Assembly: GCF_000521485.1 (NCBI RefSeq)
Contig: NZ_BAVS01000008.1
Coordinates: 47,039 to 111,038 of the forward strand
Direction: 5' to 3'
DNA length: 64,000 nt
DNA from: Gracilibacillus boraciitolerans JCM 21714
Lineage (GTDB): Bacteria; Bacillota; Bacilli; Bacillales; Amphibacillaceae
The notes below the pieces were generated by a model. That model made no database searches and was not told the origin of the DNA. It saw nothing but the letters and a program-made list of their open reading frames with translations. Position numbers and translations under genes: made by a program. Below, one piece after another: positions 8,063-17,972 of this stretch; position 1 is the first letter of the stretch; each line of letters begins with the position of its first letter.

Positions 8063-8664
8063 TTAACGAGAGTAATACTCAACAATAAGTGATTCGTTAA
8101 TTTCTGCTGGTAATTCAGAGCGCTCTGGTAAGCGAGTGAAAGTACCTTCTAATTTGTCAGCGTCGAAAGTAACGTATTCAGGTGTGAAAGTGTTAGCCTC
8201 AATAGCTTCGACAATGATGTCTAGTTTTTGAGATTTTTCACGAACACCAATTACTTGACCAGGTTTTACTTTATAAGAAGGAATGTCAACGCGACCTCCG
8301 TCTACAGTAATGTGACCATGGTTTACTAATTGACGAGCTTGATTACGAGTACGGGCAAGACCTAGACGGTAAACAAGATTATCAAGACGAGCTTCAAGAA
8401 GAATCATGAAGTTTTCACCGTGAATCCCTTTCATTGAACCAGCTGCGTCAAAAAGATTGCGGAATTGACGTTCTGTTACTCCGTACATGAAACGAAGTTT
8501 TTGTTTTTCTTGTAATTGTAAACCATATTCAGATAGTTTACGACGTTGATTAGGTCCATGTTCCCTGGTGCGTAAGGACGTTTGTCTAACTCCTTACCAG
8601 TACCTGTTAACGAGATACCAAGACGACGAGACTTTTTCCATACAGAACCTGTATAGCGAGCCAT
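8063..8664 (-). CDS. rpsD: 30S ribosomal protein S4 (frameshift in assembly)
   Basis: ATG 8664 follows GGAGAAGATGCAC. Codons 1-34 read [20 protein letters not shown]... to RPYAPG, then the frame is lost at CCC 8563-8565: four bases (GGGG on the minus strand) are expected before the conserved [20 protein letters not shown]. The remainder, from [20 protein letters not shown] to the C-terminal EYYSR, is intact and includes the S4 RNA-binding domain ([20 protein letters not shown]). Corrected length is 200 residues, standard for S4. S4 nucleates 30S assembly and represses its own mRNA. A single-copy essential gene cannot be broken in a living cell, so this is an assembly error. Confidence 0.95.
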
Positions 8665-8669
8665 AGTGC

Positions 8670-8860
8670 ATCTTCTCCTTTATATATGAATTTTGCATAA
8701 AATAAGACAGTGTGTTCCTATCTTGACAGCGATTTTGTTTTCATGCATCCTCGCCCTAGTAGCAGAGAGTTACACGATGCACCTTAAATCTATAAGGAAC
8801 AAAATCGTCAGTAAGCGGTTCACATAGGCTACCCTTTTTACACAAACTCCATTATATGAT
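8670..8860 (-). ncRNA. Probable S4 autoregulatory leader upstream of rpsD
   Basis: About 190 bases separate the rpsD start from upstream sequence and are highly structured. On the minus strand GATTTTGTT pairs with AACAAAATC, enclosing GGTGCATC paired with GATGCAT. Position and nested structure fit the rpsD leader that binds S4 in Bacillus. I identify it by position and pairing, not by covariance. Confidence 0.55.
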
Positions 8861-8895
8861 GCTATTGACGAAAAGTCAACAGGAACCTTTTATTC

Positions 8896-9375
8896 TTAGA
8901 TATATTTCTCAAGTGTTCTTACAAATTCCTCTAAATACTTTTGATCAATTTCATCAAAACGGTTTTTGCTTGGACTATCAATATCCAGCACACCATACAC
9001 TTCGCCATCTTTAATAATAGGTACGACAATTTCAGATTGACTTGCGGAGTCACAAGCGATATGACCTGTGAACTGGTGAACATCACCAACTCGCTGTGTT
9101 TCACGTTCAGACACAGCAGTTCCACATACACCCTTGCCACTTTTGATACGCACACATGCTGGTAAGCCCTGGAATGGTCCTAAAACTAATTCATCGTCTT
9201 TCCAAAGATAAAATCCAACCCAATTAATATTATCTAAGAATTGATTTAATAATGCAGAGGCATTCGATAGGTTTGCAATCGCATCTGGCTCATCTTGAAG
9301 TAATGCATCTAATTGCTTAACAACAATTGGATAATTTTTTTCTTTTGTGCCTTTATAATCCTTTGTTTCAAACAT
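8896..9375 (-). CDS. msrC: Free methionine-R-sulfoxide reductase (GAF domain, YtsP)
   Basis: 159 residues, one GAF domain, ATG 9375 with AAAGGAGCGG upstream. The three catalytic/resolving cysteines of fRMsr proteins are visible in LPACVRI, KGVCGTAV and HIACDSASQSEIVVP, together with the VLDIDSP end of the GAF fold. The enzyme reduces free Met-(R)-sulfoxide in the cytosol. In B. subtilis the equivalent ytsP also lies beside rpsD. Convergent spacing and orientation place it in its own unit, reading toward rpsD. Confidence 0.85.
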   Translation of the reverse strand: MFETKDYKGTKEKNYPIVVKQLDALLQDEPDAIANLSNASALLNQFLDNINWVGFYLWKDDELVLGPFQGLPACVRIKSGKGVCGTAVSERETQRVGDVHQFTGHIACDSASQSEIVVPIIKDGEVYGVLDIDSPSKNRFDEIDQKYLEEFVRTLEKYI

Positions 9376-9630
9376 TTATCTCCGCTCCTTTTTGCCTTAA
9401 ATATAAGCATTTTATTTATCATATAACACATCTTTGTGTGTGACAACTGAACGAACTTTTCATTCTGTTTACAAGATTCGATAAAAATAATCAAAAAATA
9501 ATAATATTTTTAGCAAAAAGCCATAGAAACATGGTATCATTACAAGTAATATAAAATCGTGTTAAAAATAAATGAAAATAAAAATGAAAATATTAGATCA
9601 GTTATCGGTTGGTTTGAAGGAGGATTATTT

Positions 9631-11337
9631 ATGTTAGAATTCGTGATCGGTGGAATTCTTCTTATTATTGCATTAATTATTGTGGGACTCATATTCAGAA
9701 AGAAAATTTATGATCATGTAGACCGATTGGAAGCATGGAAGATGGATATTATGAATCGAAATGTAACTTCTGAATTAGCAAAAGTAAAACAATTAAACCT
9801 ATCAGGAGAAACACAGGAAAAGTTTGAGAGCTGGAAAGAAAATTGGGATATGATTCTTACAAGAGAGCTACCAGACATGGAGGAATATTTACTTGATGCA
9901 GAAGAAGCAGCAGATAAATTTCGGATCCAGGTATCAAAGAAAAATTTACGTATTGTTGAAGAATCATTAAAAAATATTGAAAAAAATATTGAGAATATGT
10001 ATGAAGAACTCGATCATCTGCTTGATTCTGAAAAATATGCGCGTCAAAAGATAGAAGAATTAGATCCACGAATTAAAGATCTGAAAAAATACCTTTTACA
10101 TAATCGCACCCAATTTGGAAATGCAGAAATTATTTTTGAAGCGGAACTGACTAAAACAGAAAGAAAACTGACAGAATATGCTCAGTTAACAGAAGATGGC
10201 AACTACATCGAAGCACAAGAACTGATTGAATTATTAATTCAAGAAATCGATATTGTCGAAGAAAAAGTTAGCGCCTTTCCTGAAATTTATCGTCAGTGTA
10301 AACAAACGATCCCTGATCAAATGAAAGAATTGTTAAAGGGAATGGAAGAAATGGAAGAGGAAGGTTATCGCGTACAACAATTTGGTTTTGAGAAAGAACT
10401 CAAGCAATACGAAAGTCATTTAAAAGATGCCATTATTGAACTTGAAAATGGTGAGATCAAATCTATTGTGGAATCATTAGAACAAATGGAAGATCGATTA
10501 ATTGAAATGTTTCAGCTATTGGAGAAAGAAGCTAAGTCTAAGTCGATTGTCGAAAGCCAACTTCCTAATCAAAAACAAAAATTGCAGGACATTCAAGAGA
10601 GTATGGCAGAAACTAGCGAGCAAATTAAGGAATTGCAGCAAACCTATTTTATTGAGGAGGCTGAATTAGAATTATTTCTTAGTGTGAAAAAATGGTTAGA
10701 AAAATCAGAAAAGCTATATGAACAGATTGAAGTAGATTATAAAAACCGTAAAGCAAATCATTTAGAAATAAAAGAAAAGCTTGATATATTTACGGAAGAA
10801 CTTGAAAAGCTTAAGCAAGCACATCAAGATTTTCAAGTGCAAGTTCGTGATTTGCGTAAAGATGAAATGGAAGCAAAAGAAAAACTTGCAGAATTAAAAA
10901 AGGATTTAATTCGAACCAATAAGCAACTACAAAAAAGTAATATTCCTGGGATTCCATCCTTTGTTATTAATGCTTTAGAAGAAGCTACTGAAAAATGCGA
11001 AGTCGTATTTAAAAATTTACAGAAGCATCCTTTGGATATGGGAAAAGTGCTAAATAGTATAAGTGAGGCAAATAAATCCGTAAATAATTTTGTGGAACAA
11101 ACTAAATTATTATTAGATCAAGCCCGATTAGTCGAACTAGCTATTCAATATGGCAACAGATATCGCAGGTCCTATCCATTACTTGCAGCACAACTATCAG
11201 AAGCGGAGCAGTTTTTTAGAAATTATAAGTATGAGACAGCATTGGAAACAGCAATCAAAGCCTTAGAAGAAGTAGATCCAAATGTAATGAGTAAAATTGA
11301 AGAAATGGATCAGAACTATAAGCAAATGGCAAATTAA
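9631..11337 (+). CDS. ezrA: Septation ring formation regulator EzrA
   Basis: 568 residues from ATG 9631, chosen because GAAGGAGG (9615-9622) precedes it and the product then begins with the single N-terminal membrane helix (LEFVIGGILLIIALIIVGLI) typical of EzrA. The rest is a long run of spectrin-like coiled coils rich in E, K, L and Q, to TAA 11335-11337. EzrA negatively regulates FtsZ ring formation and coordinates septal wall synthesis in Firmicutes. It is divergent from msrC and followed at 24 bases by a small membrane protein gene. Confidence 0.93.
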   Translation: MLEFVIGGILLIIALIIVGLIFRKKIYDHVDRLEAWKMDIMNRNVTSELAKVKQLNLSGETQEKFESWKENWDMILTRELPDMEEYLLDAEEAADKFRIQVSKKNLRIVEESLKNIEKNIENMYEELDHLLDSEKYARQKIEELDPRIKDLKKYLLHNRTQFGNAEIIFEAELTKTERKLTEYAQLTEDGNYIEAQELIELLIQEIDIVEEKVSAFPEIYRQCKQTIPDQMKELLKGMEEMEEEGYRVQQFGFEKELKQYESHLKDAIIELENGEIKSIVESLEQMEDRLIEMFQLLEKEAKSKSIVESQLPNQKQKLQDIQESMAETSEQIKELQQTYFIEEAELELFLSVKKWLEKSEKLYEQIEVDYKNRKANHLEIKEKLDIFTEELEKLKQAHQDFQVQVRDLRKDEMEAKEKLAELKKDLIRTNKQLQKSNIPGIPSFVINALEEATEKCEVVFKNLQKHPLDMGKVLNSISEANKSVNNFVEQTKLLLDQARLVELAIQYGNRYRRSYPLLAAQLSEAEQFFRNYKYETALETAIKALEEVDPNVMSKIEEMDQNYKQMAN

Positions 11338-11360
11338 AATAGTAAAGGCGGGAAAACATC

Positions 11361-11682
11361 ATGAAGTGGCTAGTAACAGCCTTATCTGTTATAACATTAA
11401 GTATATGGGGGGGATTTGTATTATTTTTTCTCTTAGATCTAGATCAAAACGAATATATTTCCGCAGAGAAACATCCGGCAGTAATAGATATAAACGCATA
11501 TAAAAGTGGGAATTTTATATTTCGCTCCTCCCCCATCTTTAGTAACAGAAGAGGTTGAAGTGATAGAAAATGAGGAAGATCTTAACAATGAGAAGACATT
11601 AAAAAACATCTCTATTGATACAGATAAGAATAATAAAGTTTCAATTGATGATTTACTTACTGATTTAAACATTAAATTTTAA
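11361..11682 (+). CDS. Small membrane-anchored protein downstream of EzrA (frameshifted)
   Basis: ATG 11361 follows AAAGGCGGG. Residues 1-25 form a membrane helix (WLVTALSVITLSIWGGFVLF; the GG comes from a G7 run at 11407-11413). After NAYKSGNFIF an extra C near 11522-11524 shifts the frame; the corrected reading continues APPPSLVTEEVEVIENEEDL to ISIDDLLTDLNIKF and TAA 11680-11682, about 107 residues with an acidic cytoplasmic or external tail. I do not recognise the family. Spacing to ezrA suggests co-transcription and thus perhaps an envelope role (inference). Confidence 0.6.
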
Positions 11683-11701
11683 TCATGCAGTCGTTTATAA
11701 T

Positions 11702-11736
11702 AAAGATATCTCTAGCCTTCCTAGAGATATCTTTTC
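11702..11736 (+). terminator. Terminator of the ezrA unit
   Basis: AAAGATATCTCTAG (11702-11715) pairs perfectly with CTAGAGATATCTTT (11721-11734), then TCTATT. Confidence 0.9.
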
Positions 11737-11818
11737 TATTGTAGCATCCTATATTTCCGCGTTTAAGAAAATATGTTACGATATGGCAATATTAGTAGTA
11801 AAAGAGGGGGGGATTATT

Positions 11819-12961
11819 ATGATCTATTTAGATAATAGTGCAACAACGAAACCTGATCAGCAAATATTAGCCAGTTATACAAAGGCGGCAACAGATTTTT
11901 TTGGGAATCCATCTTCTATTCACAGTATTGGTATGGATGCAGAACGACTTTTGCGAAAATCCAGGGAACAGGCAGCATCATTATTAGAAGTGAATCATCA
12001 GGAGATAGTTTTTACTTCTGGTGGTACAGAAGGTAATAACCTTGCAATAAAAGGAATTGCATTACAGCATCAAAGTCGTGGCAAACACATTATTACTTCA
12101 TCTATCGAACACCCTTCCGTACTTGAAGCATGCCAAGGACTGGAAATGTTAGGCTTTGAAGTAAGCTATGTTGATGTAAATAAATCAGGATTAATTGATA
12201 TAGACAGTTTAAAACAAAAAATAAGAGAAGATACAATTTTAGTATCGATTATGCATGTAAATAATGAAATAGGGACGATTCAACCGATTAAACAAATAGG
12301 TGAAATTGTAAAGCAATACCCTAAGGCATTCTTTCATGTGGATCATGTCCAGGGTTTTGGTAAAGTATCCATGCCTTTATATGAATGTCATGTTGATTTA
12401 TGTACGATATCTGGACATAAATTTCATGGATTAAAAGGAACCGGATTGCTTTATGTAAGAAATGGTGTAAAGTTTTATTCTTTAGCACATGGTGGAGGAC
12501 AGGAACGGGCTATTCGTTCCGGTACAGAAAATGTACCAGGTATTGTTGCATTAGTAAAAGCGATGAGACTGGCTAAAGAAAAGCAAGAAAATATAACAAC
12601 AAAATTACCTGTTTTACAGCAAAAATTAATCAATCATTTAGAAAAAAATAAAAGAATTGTTATCAATACACCAACAGAGCAAGTAGCGCCTCATATTTTG
12701 AACTTTTCTATTCCGGGAATAAAGCCGGAAGTAGTGATACATGCATTAGAACAATATGATATATATATATCGACTAAATCTGCATGTGCCTCGAAAAGCA
12801 CTGATGAGAGTGCCGTATTAATTGCTTGTGGTAAGCCACGAAATGTAGCCATTTCAGGACTGAGAATCAGTATGTCTTATGAAACAACTGAAAAAGATAT
12901 TGATTATTTATGTGAAAAATTGGATGATATCATTCAAAACTTAAGGAAAGTAATGGGGTAG
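11819..12961 (+). CDS. Cysteine desulfurase paired with ThiI (NifZ type)
   Basis: 380 residues. ATG 11819 follows AGAGGGGGGGATTATT. Fold type I PLP enzyme: FTSGGTEGNNLAIKG near the N-terminus, HVDHVQGFGK, the PLP lysine in ISGHKFHGLKG, and the catalytic cysteine loop SACASKS. It moves sulfur from cysteine to a protein persulfide. It stops 5 bases before thiI, the arrangement in which the desulfurase supplies ThiI for 4-thiouridine in tRNA. B. subtilis has the same pair (nifZ-thiI). Confidence 0.9.
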   Translation: MIYLDNSATTKPDQQILASYTKAATDFFGNPSSIHSIGMDAERLLRKSREQAASLLEVNHQEIVFTSGGTEGNNLAIKGIALQHQSRGKHIITSSIEHPSVLEACQGLEMLGFEVSYVDVNKSGLIDIDSLKQKIREDTILVSIMHVNNEIGTIQPIKQIGEIVKQYPKAFFHVDHVQGFGKVSMPLYECHVDLCTISGHKFHGLKGTGLLYVRNGVKFYSLAHGGGQERAIRSGTENVPGIVALVKAMRLAKEKQENITTKLPVLQQKLINHLEKNKRIVINTPTEQVAPHILNFSIPGIKPEVVIHALEQYDIYISTKSACASKSTDESAVLIACGKPRNVAISGLRISMSYETTEKDIDYLCEKLDDIIQNLRKVMG

Positions 12962-12966
12962 TAGAA

Positions 12967-14169
12967 ATGCAATATGAACATATATTAATAAGATATGGAG
13001 AATTAACATTAAAAGGAAGAAACCGTAAATTATTTACGACACAATTGGCAGAAAATGTTCGCCAGGCGCTAATCAAATTTCCTGCAGTTAAAGTACAGAA
13101 AAACCATGACCGAATGTATATCGTCTTAAACGGAGAAAATCCAGAACCTATTCTGGAGAGATGTAGTACTATTTTCGGCATTCAAAGTATGAGTTTAGCC
13201 ATTAAGGTAGCAAATGAAGAGGAAGCGATTAAAGAACAAGCGTTAAAACTATTGTTAGATTCGAAAAATATTCGAACTTTCAAAGTCTCTACTAAACGCT
13301 CCAATAAAGATTTTCCAATTGGATCACAAGAATTTAATCATATACTAGGTGGTTATTTGTTAAACAATTCGGAAAATATTACAGTGGATGTTCATTATCC
13401 TGATTTAGAAATTTCCGTTGATATTCGAACGGAGGCTACCTATCTAACGTCAAAAAAAATACGAGGTGCTGCAGGATTACCAGTTGGTTCCTCTGGTAAA
13501 GCTTTACTGCTTTTATCTGGTGGGATCGACAGTCCTGTTGCGGGTTATTTAGCGATGAAGCGTGGAATGCAGTTAGAAGCGATCCACTTTCATTCTCCAC
13601 CATATACTAGTGACCGTGCCATGGAAAAAGTCCTAGATCTTGCAGAGAAATTGTCGTTCTATGGTCACTCGGTAAAGGTGCATATTGTACCTTTTACTGC
13701 ATTGCAACAAAAGGTGCATCGTGAGATACCTCATGGCTATTCGATGACAGTAATGAGAAGAATGATGATGAGAATAAGTGAAGCTTTCGCCAGAAAAAAA
13801 GGAATCTTATCACTTATAACAGGTGAAAGTCTTGGACAAGTAGCAAGTCAGACTATGGAAAGCATGTATGCTATCAATGCTGTTACCAGTTATCCTGTGA
13901 TTCGTCCGCTAATAACAATGGATAAGACTGAAATTATCAGTATTTCAGAAGAAATTAATATGTATGATATCTCCATTCGTCCCTATGAGGATTGTTGTAC
14001 AGTATTTGTTCCAAATGCACCAAAAACCAAACCACGATTAGAGAAAGTGGAGCAATTCGAAGCGAGCCTGATATTTGAACCGGATATCGAAGAAATAGTG
14101 GAAGCCATAGAAACCGTTGAAATAAAGACTAGAGAGAGTCAGGAGCAAGAATTAGATGATTTACTCTAA
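12967..14169 (+). CDS. thiI: tRNA 4-thiouridine synthase ThiI
   Basis: 400 residues. N-terminal ferredoxin-like/THUMP region (residues 1-165) binds tRNA; the PP-loop ATPase motif is LLSGGIDSPVAGY near residue 185; ITGESLGQVASQT follows. There is no C-terminal rhodanese domain, as in the short Bacillus form that uses a dedicated desulfurase. It adenylates U8 of tRNA and accepts sulfur from the enzyme encoded just upstream. Two adjacent cysteines (YEDCCTVFVP) lie near residue 345. Confidence 0.93.
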   Translation: MQYEHILIRYGELTLKGRNRKLFTTQLAENVRQALIKFPAVKVQKNHDRMYIVLNGENPEPILERCSTIFGIQSMSLAIKVANEEEAIKEQALKLLLDSKNIRTFKVSTKRSNKDFPIGSQEFNHILGGYLLNNSENITVDVHYPDLEISVDIRTEATYLTSKKIRGAAGLPVGSSGKALLLLSGGIDSPVAGYLAMKRGMQLEAIHFHSPPYTSDRAMEKVLDLAEKLSFYGHSVKVHIVPFTALQQKVHREIPHGYSMTVMRRMMMRISEAFARKKGILSLITGESLGQVASQTMESMYAINAVTSYPVIRPLITMDKTEIISISEEINMYDISIRPYEDCCTVFVPNAPKTKPRLEKVEQFEASLIFEPDIEEIVEAIETVEIKTRESQEQELDDLL

Positions 14170-14267
14170 CAGTTGGTTTGTTTAACAAGAAGTACCAGTG
14201 AATGTCATGCATGAATTCATCTCTCTGAGTACATGATAGTAGTGTAGTCAAGAGGAGGTGAAATCAA

Positions 14268-14474
14268 ATGGCAGAGAACAACAGCTCAAACAACCTAGTA
14301 GTACCAGGAGTAAGCCAAGCATTAGATCAAATGAAATATGAGATTGCACAAGAATTTGGAGTAAGCTTAGGTGCTGATACTACATCACGTGCAAATGGTT
14401 CAGTTGGTGGAGAAATCACAAAACGTTTAGTACAAATGGCTGAACAACAATTAAATGGGTCAGCAAATCGTTAA
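14268..14474 (+). CDS. Alpha/beta-type small acid-soluble spore protein
   Basis: 68 residues, AGAGGAGGTG ahead of ATG 14268. It shows both SASP signatures: [20 protein letters not shown], containing the GPR protease cleavage region (EFGV), and [19 protein letters not shown]. These proteins coat forespore DNA, switch it to an A-like form and protect it from UV. An upstream TGAATT...CATGATA (14212-14238) loosely resembles a sigma-G promoter, with poor spacing. Confidence 0.95.
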   Translation: MAENNSSNNLVVPGVSQALDQMKYEIAQEFGVSLGADTTSRANGSVGGEITKRLVQMAEQQLNGSANR

Positions 14475-14515
14475 TTAAGTAATGACAATACAAAATAAAT
14501 AAAATGAAATTAGTA

Positions 14516-14547
14516 TAAAGGATAGTGCATAATGCACTATCCTTTTC
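14516..14547 (+). terminator. SASP gene terminator
   Basis: AAGGATAGTGCAT pairs with ATGCACTATCCTT with a two-base loop, then TTTC. Confidence 0.9.
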
Positions 14548-14618
14548 ATATAACCAAGTTTTTGCTATCGTTATATCATATTAACAAAAGATTAAAAGGC
14601 ATAGGCTAGGTGATAATA

Positions 14619-16211
14619 ATGGGAACACTTCTCTACGGTGGTACAATTTATACAATGGAAGAGGAATTATCAACGGTAGAAGCTATTTATATGAATAATG
14701 GAGAAATAATTAATATAGGTAAGGAAGCAGATTTGCGAGCAAATTATGCTGGTCGAATAAATGACGAATATGATTTAAGAGGGTCTGTTTTATATCCTGG
14801 TTTTGTGGATAGTCATTTACATATTATTGGACATGGAGAAAAGTTATTACATCTTGACTTATCTGAAATGAAATCAGCAGAACATGTATTAAACGCTTTA
14901 GCAGAAAAGGTCAAAGAATTAGAACATGGGGGGAATGGTTAATCGCAGATGGATGGAATGAAAATCAATGGGACAACCCTAGAATTATAACAAAGGAAGA
15001 ACTGGATGCTATTTCAACAGAACACCCGATGATTTTATCAAGAATCTGTCGGCATGCGATCATCGTCAATTCTAAAACTTTGGATTTAGCTGGAGTGACT
15101 ATGGAAACAGAAGAACCCCAAGGTGGAAAAATTGTAAGGTATCCTTCTGGGGGGGAAGCAACAGGCTATTTACTAGATCAAGCACAGGAAATTATAAAGG
15201 CTATCATGCCTAGTATATCTGAAAAAAGACTAAAAAAAACCGTTGAAGTAGCCATTGAAGATTTACTTCGCTTAGGTTTAGTTGGGGGGTCACTCTGAAG
15301 ATTTATCCTATTATGGTGGATTTGGAAGAACATTACAGGCATACCAGGAAGTCCTTCCAAGTAAATATAAATTCAGAGCACACCTCTTAGTACATCATCT
15401 TGTTTTTGATGATATGTTAGCCAATAATCTTCAGTACGGAGATGGTGGAGAATATACTACTCTCGGAGCAATGAAAATTTTTTCAGATGGCGCTTTAGGT
15501 GGAAGAACGGCATGGTTGACCAAACCCTATCAAGATGATCCTGCAAATGAAGGTATTCCAATCCACAAGCGCGAGGATTTAGAACTGCTGTTTCAAAAGG
15601 CAAGAAAGTATCAACACCCAATAGCCGTTCATGCGATTGGAGATAGAGCTATTGAGGAAGTGGTAGCCTGTATCGAGAAATATCCTCTCCGTAATGGATT
15701 GAAGGACAGAATTATCCATGCACAAATTATGAATAAGGAATTATTAGAAACATTAACAAAGATTCCTGTTGTATTAGATATTCAACCTTCATTCGTTGCT
15801 TCGGACTATCCATGGGTGGAGGAAAGATTAGGGAAACAGAGATCATCTGAATCCTATCCTTGGAAAACATATCTTGACTCAGGCATTGCCTGTGCAGGTG
15901 GCTCGGACGCACCAATTGAAGAAGTGAATCCACTATTAGGGATGCAAGCTGCCATAACACGGAGGTCTACTATCGATGGTAACGTATATGGAGAACATGA
16001 GAAGCTTTCAGTTTATGAGGCTATCTCCCTATACACAAAGGGAAGTGCGAACGTGATTAATCATGCAGAGGATCGAGGATTAATACAGCCTGGATATGTA
16101 GCAGACTTTACTATTCTTGATCAAGACTTATTTAAGATCAATCCAGATCACTTCCATCAGGTAAAAGTGAAAGCAACGATAGTAAACGGAGAGATTATGT
16201 ATCAAAAATAA
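14619..16211 (+). CDS. Amidohydrolase family 3 (YtcJ-like), two frameshifts
   Basis: ATG 14619 is preferred to GTG 14610 because TAGGTG lies 6 bases ahead. The product, about 525-530 residues, shows LYPGFVDSHLHI (HxH metal ligands), a middle part with DGWNENQWDNP, then GGHSEDLSYYGGF, KIFSDGALGGRTAWL, HAIGDRAIEEV and GGSDAPIEEVNPLLGMQAA near the end. The frame breaks at two six-G runs: 14928-14933 (four expected: EHGEWL) and 15284-15289 (five expected: LVGGHSEDL). A G7 run at 15149-15155 adds a Gly. These TIM-barrel metal hydrolases cleave amide bonds of small molecules; the substrate is unknown. Single-gene unit. Confidence 0.8.
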
Positions 16212-16240
16212 AATGATCCCATATAAGTAAAAGCCCAATG

Positions 16241-16380
16241 ATAATGCGATATATCTTTGATTTACTGAATAGTAATTTTGAAATTAATAGTAACTGTAAC
16301 AATCGCTCCGGCTTGTTAAGCAGTATAATCAAGTCATAATTACCTCATCTGTTAGTGCAAATAATCATCATGATATGCAA
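16241..16380. repeat. Copy A of a dispersed structured intergenic element
   Basis: Shares with 54679-54817 the blocks ATAATGCGA, TTTACTGARTAGTAATTTTG, TGTAACAAYCRCTYCGGCTT and GTTAGTGC, in the same order and spacing. Terminal inverted repeats are degraded here. It lies between the convergent amidohydrolase and nadK genes. No coding potential. Confidence 0.6.
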
Positions 16381-16384
16381 ATAA

Positions 16385-16420
16385 AAATCCGAACGATAGC
16401 AATATCGTTCGGATTTTTTT
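16385..16420. terminator. Bidirectional terminator, AAATCCGAACGAT family
   Basis: AAATCCGAACGATA (16385-16398) pairs with TATCGTTCGGATTT (16403-16416), then T-run. It serves two convergent genes. The same stem sequence recurs near 45158, 54614 and 61540. Confidence 0.9.
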
Positions 16421-16469
16421 ATCAAATTACTTGTGTCCCAGCTGCTATTTACATTAATTGAGACTTACT

Positions 16470-17273
16470 TTATAAGAAAGTTCGCTGGACTCGGTCCCAG
16501 AAGGAATTGTTTTTTAATTTAACCGTTTTAATTCGTTTATCACTTAATTGAATAGTTAATGAATGAATATTTCGAATCGAATATGCTTCATTATCTAACC
16601 CAATAATTGGATAGTCATTACCATCCTGGATAATTTCAAGTCGCAATTTTCGGTCTTCATTTAGAACAAAAGAAGATCCTAATGTCCGGTACCGATTATT
16701 ATTTAATGAAGCAATTTCTGATACTTGAAAACAAGGTAATTTCGGATCAATAACTGCCCCCCCTGCTATAGACTTATTGTAGCCAGTACTTCCGGTAGGC
16801 GTCGCTACAATTAAACCATCTCCACGAAATCGTTCAAAATGATTATCATCAATAAACACGTCTATTACGATGGTCTTAATAATAGCTGATCGAACCGCAG
16901 CTTCATTTAAACAGTGAAAAGTAGATTCGCCATTAATAGTGACGTCAATGATTGGAAAGCGGCGAACTTCTAACGAATTATCTTCCATTGATTCCACCAT
17001 CGAATCATAGTGATCGATGTCAAAATCGCAATATAAGCCCGCTTCATCTTGTTGTTTTATTCCTAAATATAAACAATCCTGACGAAAATAAGAATGACGA
17101 ACCGCTTGTAAGAATTCACCATCGCCGCCAACGCTAATGATAATATTAGCATCTTCAGAGTTTTCTACAATTTCAAATCCTTTTTGTTTTATAAATTCAA
17201 ATAAGGGTTCTAACTTTTTTATAAGATCTTCATCTTTTTTGTAATAAAAATATAAATTTTTTCTTGTATCCAT
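16470..17273 (-). CDS. nadK: NAD kinase
   Basis: 267 residues, ATG 17273 with GGAGGCAGG upstream. NAD kinase signatures: IIISVGGDGEFLQAVRH (GGDG nucleotide loop; the usual T after GGDG is E here), CLNEAAVRS, GDGLIVATPTGSTGYNKS. A G7 tract (16757-16763) gives SIAGGAVIDP. It phosphorylates NAD to NADP. Synteny with ytfI matches B. subtilis ytdI, the second NAD kinase (NadK2), so this is likely the YtdI ortholog rather than YjbN. It is divergent from ytfI. Confidence 0.88.
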   Translation of the reverse strand: MDTRKNLYFYYKKDEDLIKKLEPLFEFIKQKGFEIVENSEDANIIISVGGDGEFLQAVRHSYFRQDCLYLGIKQQDEAGLYCDFDIDHYDSMVESMEDNSLEVRRFPIIDVTINGESTFHCLNEAAVRSAIIKTIVIDVFIDDNHFERFRGDGLIVATPTGSTGYNKSIAGGAVIDPKLPCFQVSEIASLNNNRYRTLGSSFVLNEDRKLRLEIIQDGNDYPIIGLDNEAYSIRNIHSLTIQLSDKRIKTVKLKNNSFWDRVQRTFL

Positions 17274-17426
17274 GATTCCTGCCTCCTATCAATATGTATC
17301 TAATTTTATCTTATCATGGTTTAAAAACGTATCCTATTAATAACTATGATTAGCATGTGTCGTTTTTATGCTTTTATGATAATTCTAAATCATTTTGTAA
17401 ATAATAGGATTGGAGGTGAAATAAAA

Positions 17427-17945
17427 TTGATTTTCTTATTACTGGTAATTGCAGCTCTTCTTATTTTCCTGCTTCTTATGATTTTTTTTCGGTTGCGCAT
17501 TTATATTTTACTGAATTGGCAATTTGACGATGACCAAAAATTTGTACAATTATCAGCTACCGTCTTACACCTCTCATTATTTCAAAAAAAAATAGACTTT
17601 GCGAGCTGGGAGATGCCTATGTTAGAAAAAGAAACTGAAAATGAAACTGAAAAAGAAAAGTGGCAAGAAAAATACGATGCAATGAAATCCATATTGCAAG
17701 CCGCAAAAATGGAACGAATAACTTCAAAAACATTTGTAGCCACAGACGATCCAATCATAACCGCTTTTTTATATACTTTTCTGAAAGATATTGCAGAATG
17801 GATAAGTTCAACATATAACGATAAACAAGCAAAACTCATGGTTGCAGCAGATTTTGAAGAATCGTCATTTCAATCGGTTGGGGGGGAGTGCATGATATCG
17901 ACTAAATTGAGTAAGACTATGAAAGAAATCAGGAAAATAAAATGA
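17427..17945 (+). CDS. ytfI: YtfI-like DUF2953 membrane protein
   Basis: 172 residues from TTG 17427, chosen for TTGGAGGTGAAATAAA just before it and because the product then begins with a membrane helix (IFLLLVIAALLIFLLLMIFF). The rest is soluble with a charged Glu/Lys stretch at residues 65-90. A G7 run (17880-17886) yields SVGGECMIS. Followed at 27 bases by ytfJ, as in B. subtilis. Function unknown; thought to belong to the sporulation regulon through its ytfJ partner. Confidence 0.65.
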   Translation: MIFLLLVIAALLIFLLLMIFFRLRIYILLNWQFDDDQKFVQLSATVLHLSLFQKKIDFASWEMPMLEKETENETEKEKWQEKYDAMKSILQAAKMERITSKTFVATDDPIITAFLYTFLKDIAEWISSTYNDKQAKLMVAADFEESSFQSVGGECMISTKLSKTMKEIRKIK

Positions 17946-17972
17946 AGCAAGAATGAAAGGAGATAAGTCATA

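Noticed and set aside
14212..14240. Sigma-G promoter for the SASP gene
   Set aside because: TGAATT and CATGATA are present but the spacing and the fourth -10 base do not fit the consensus, so it is mentioned only as a loose resemblance.
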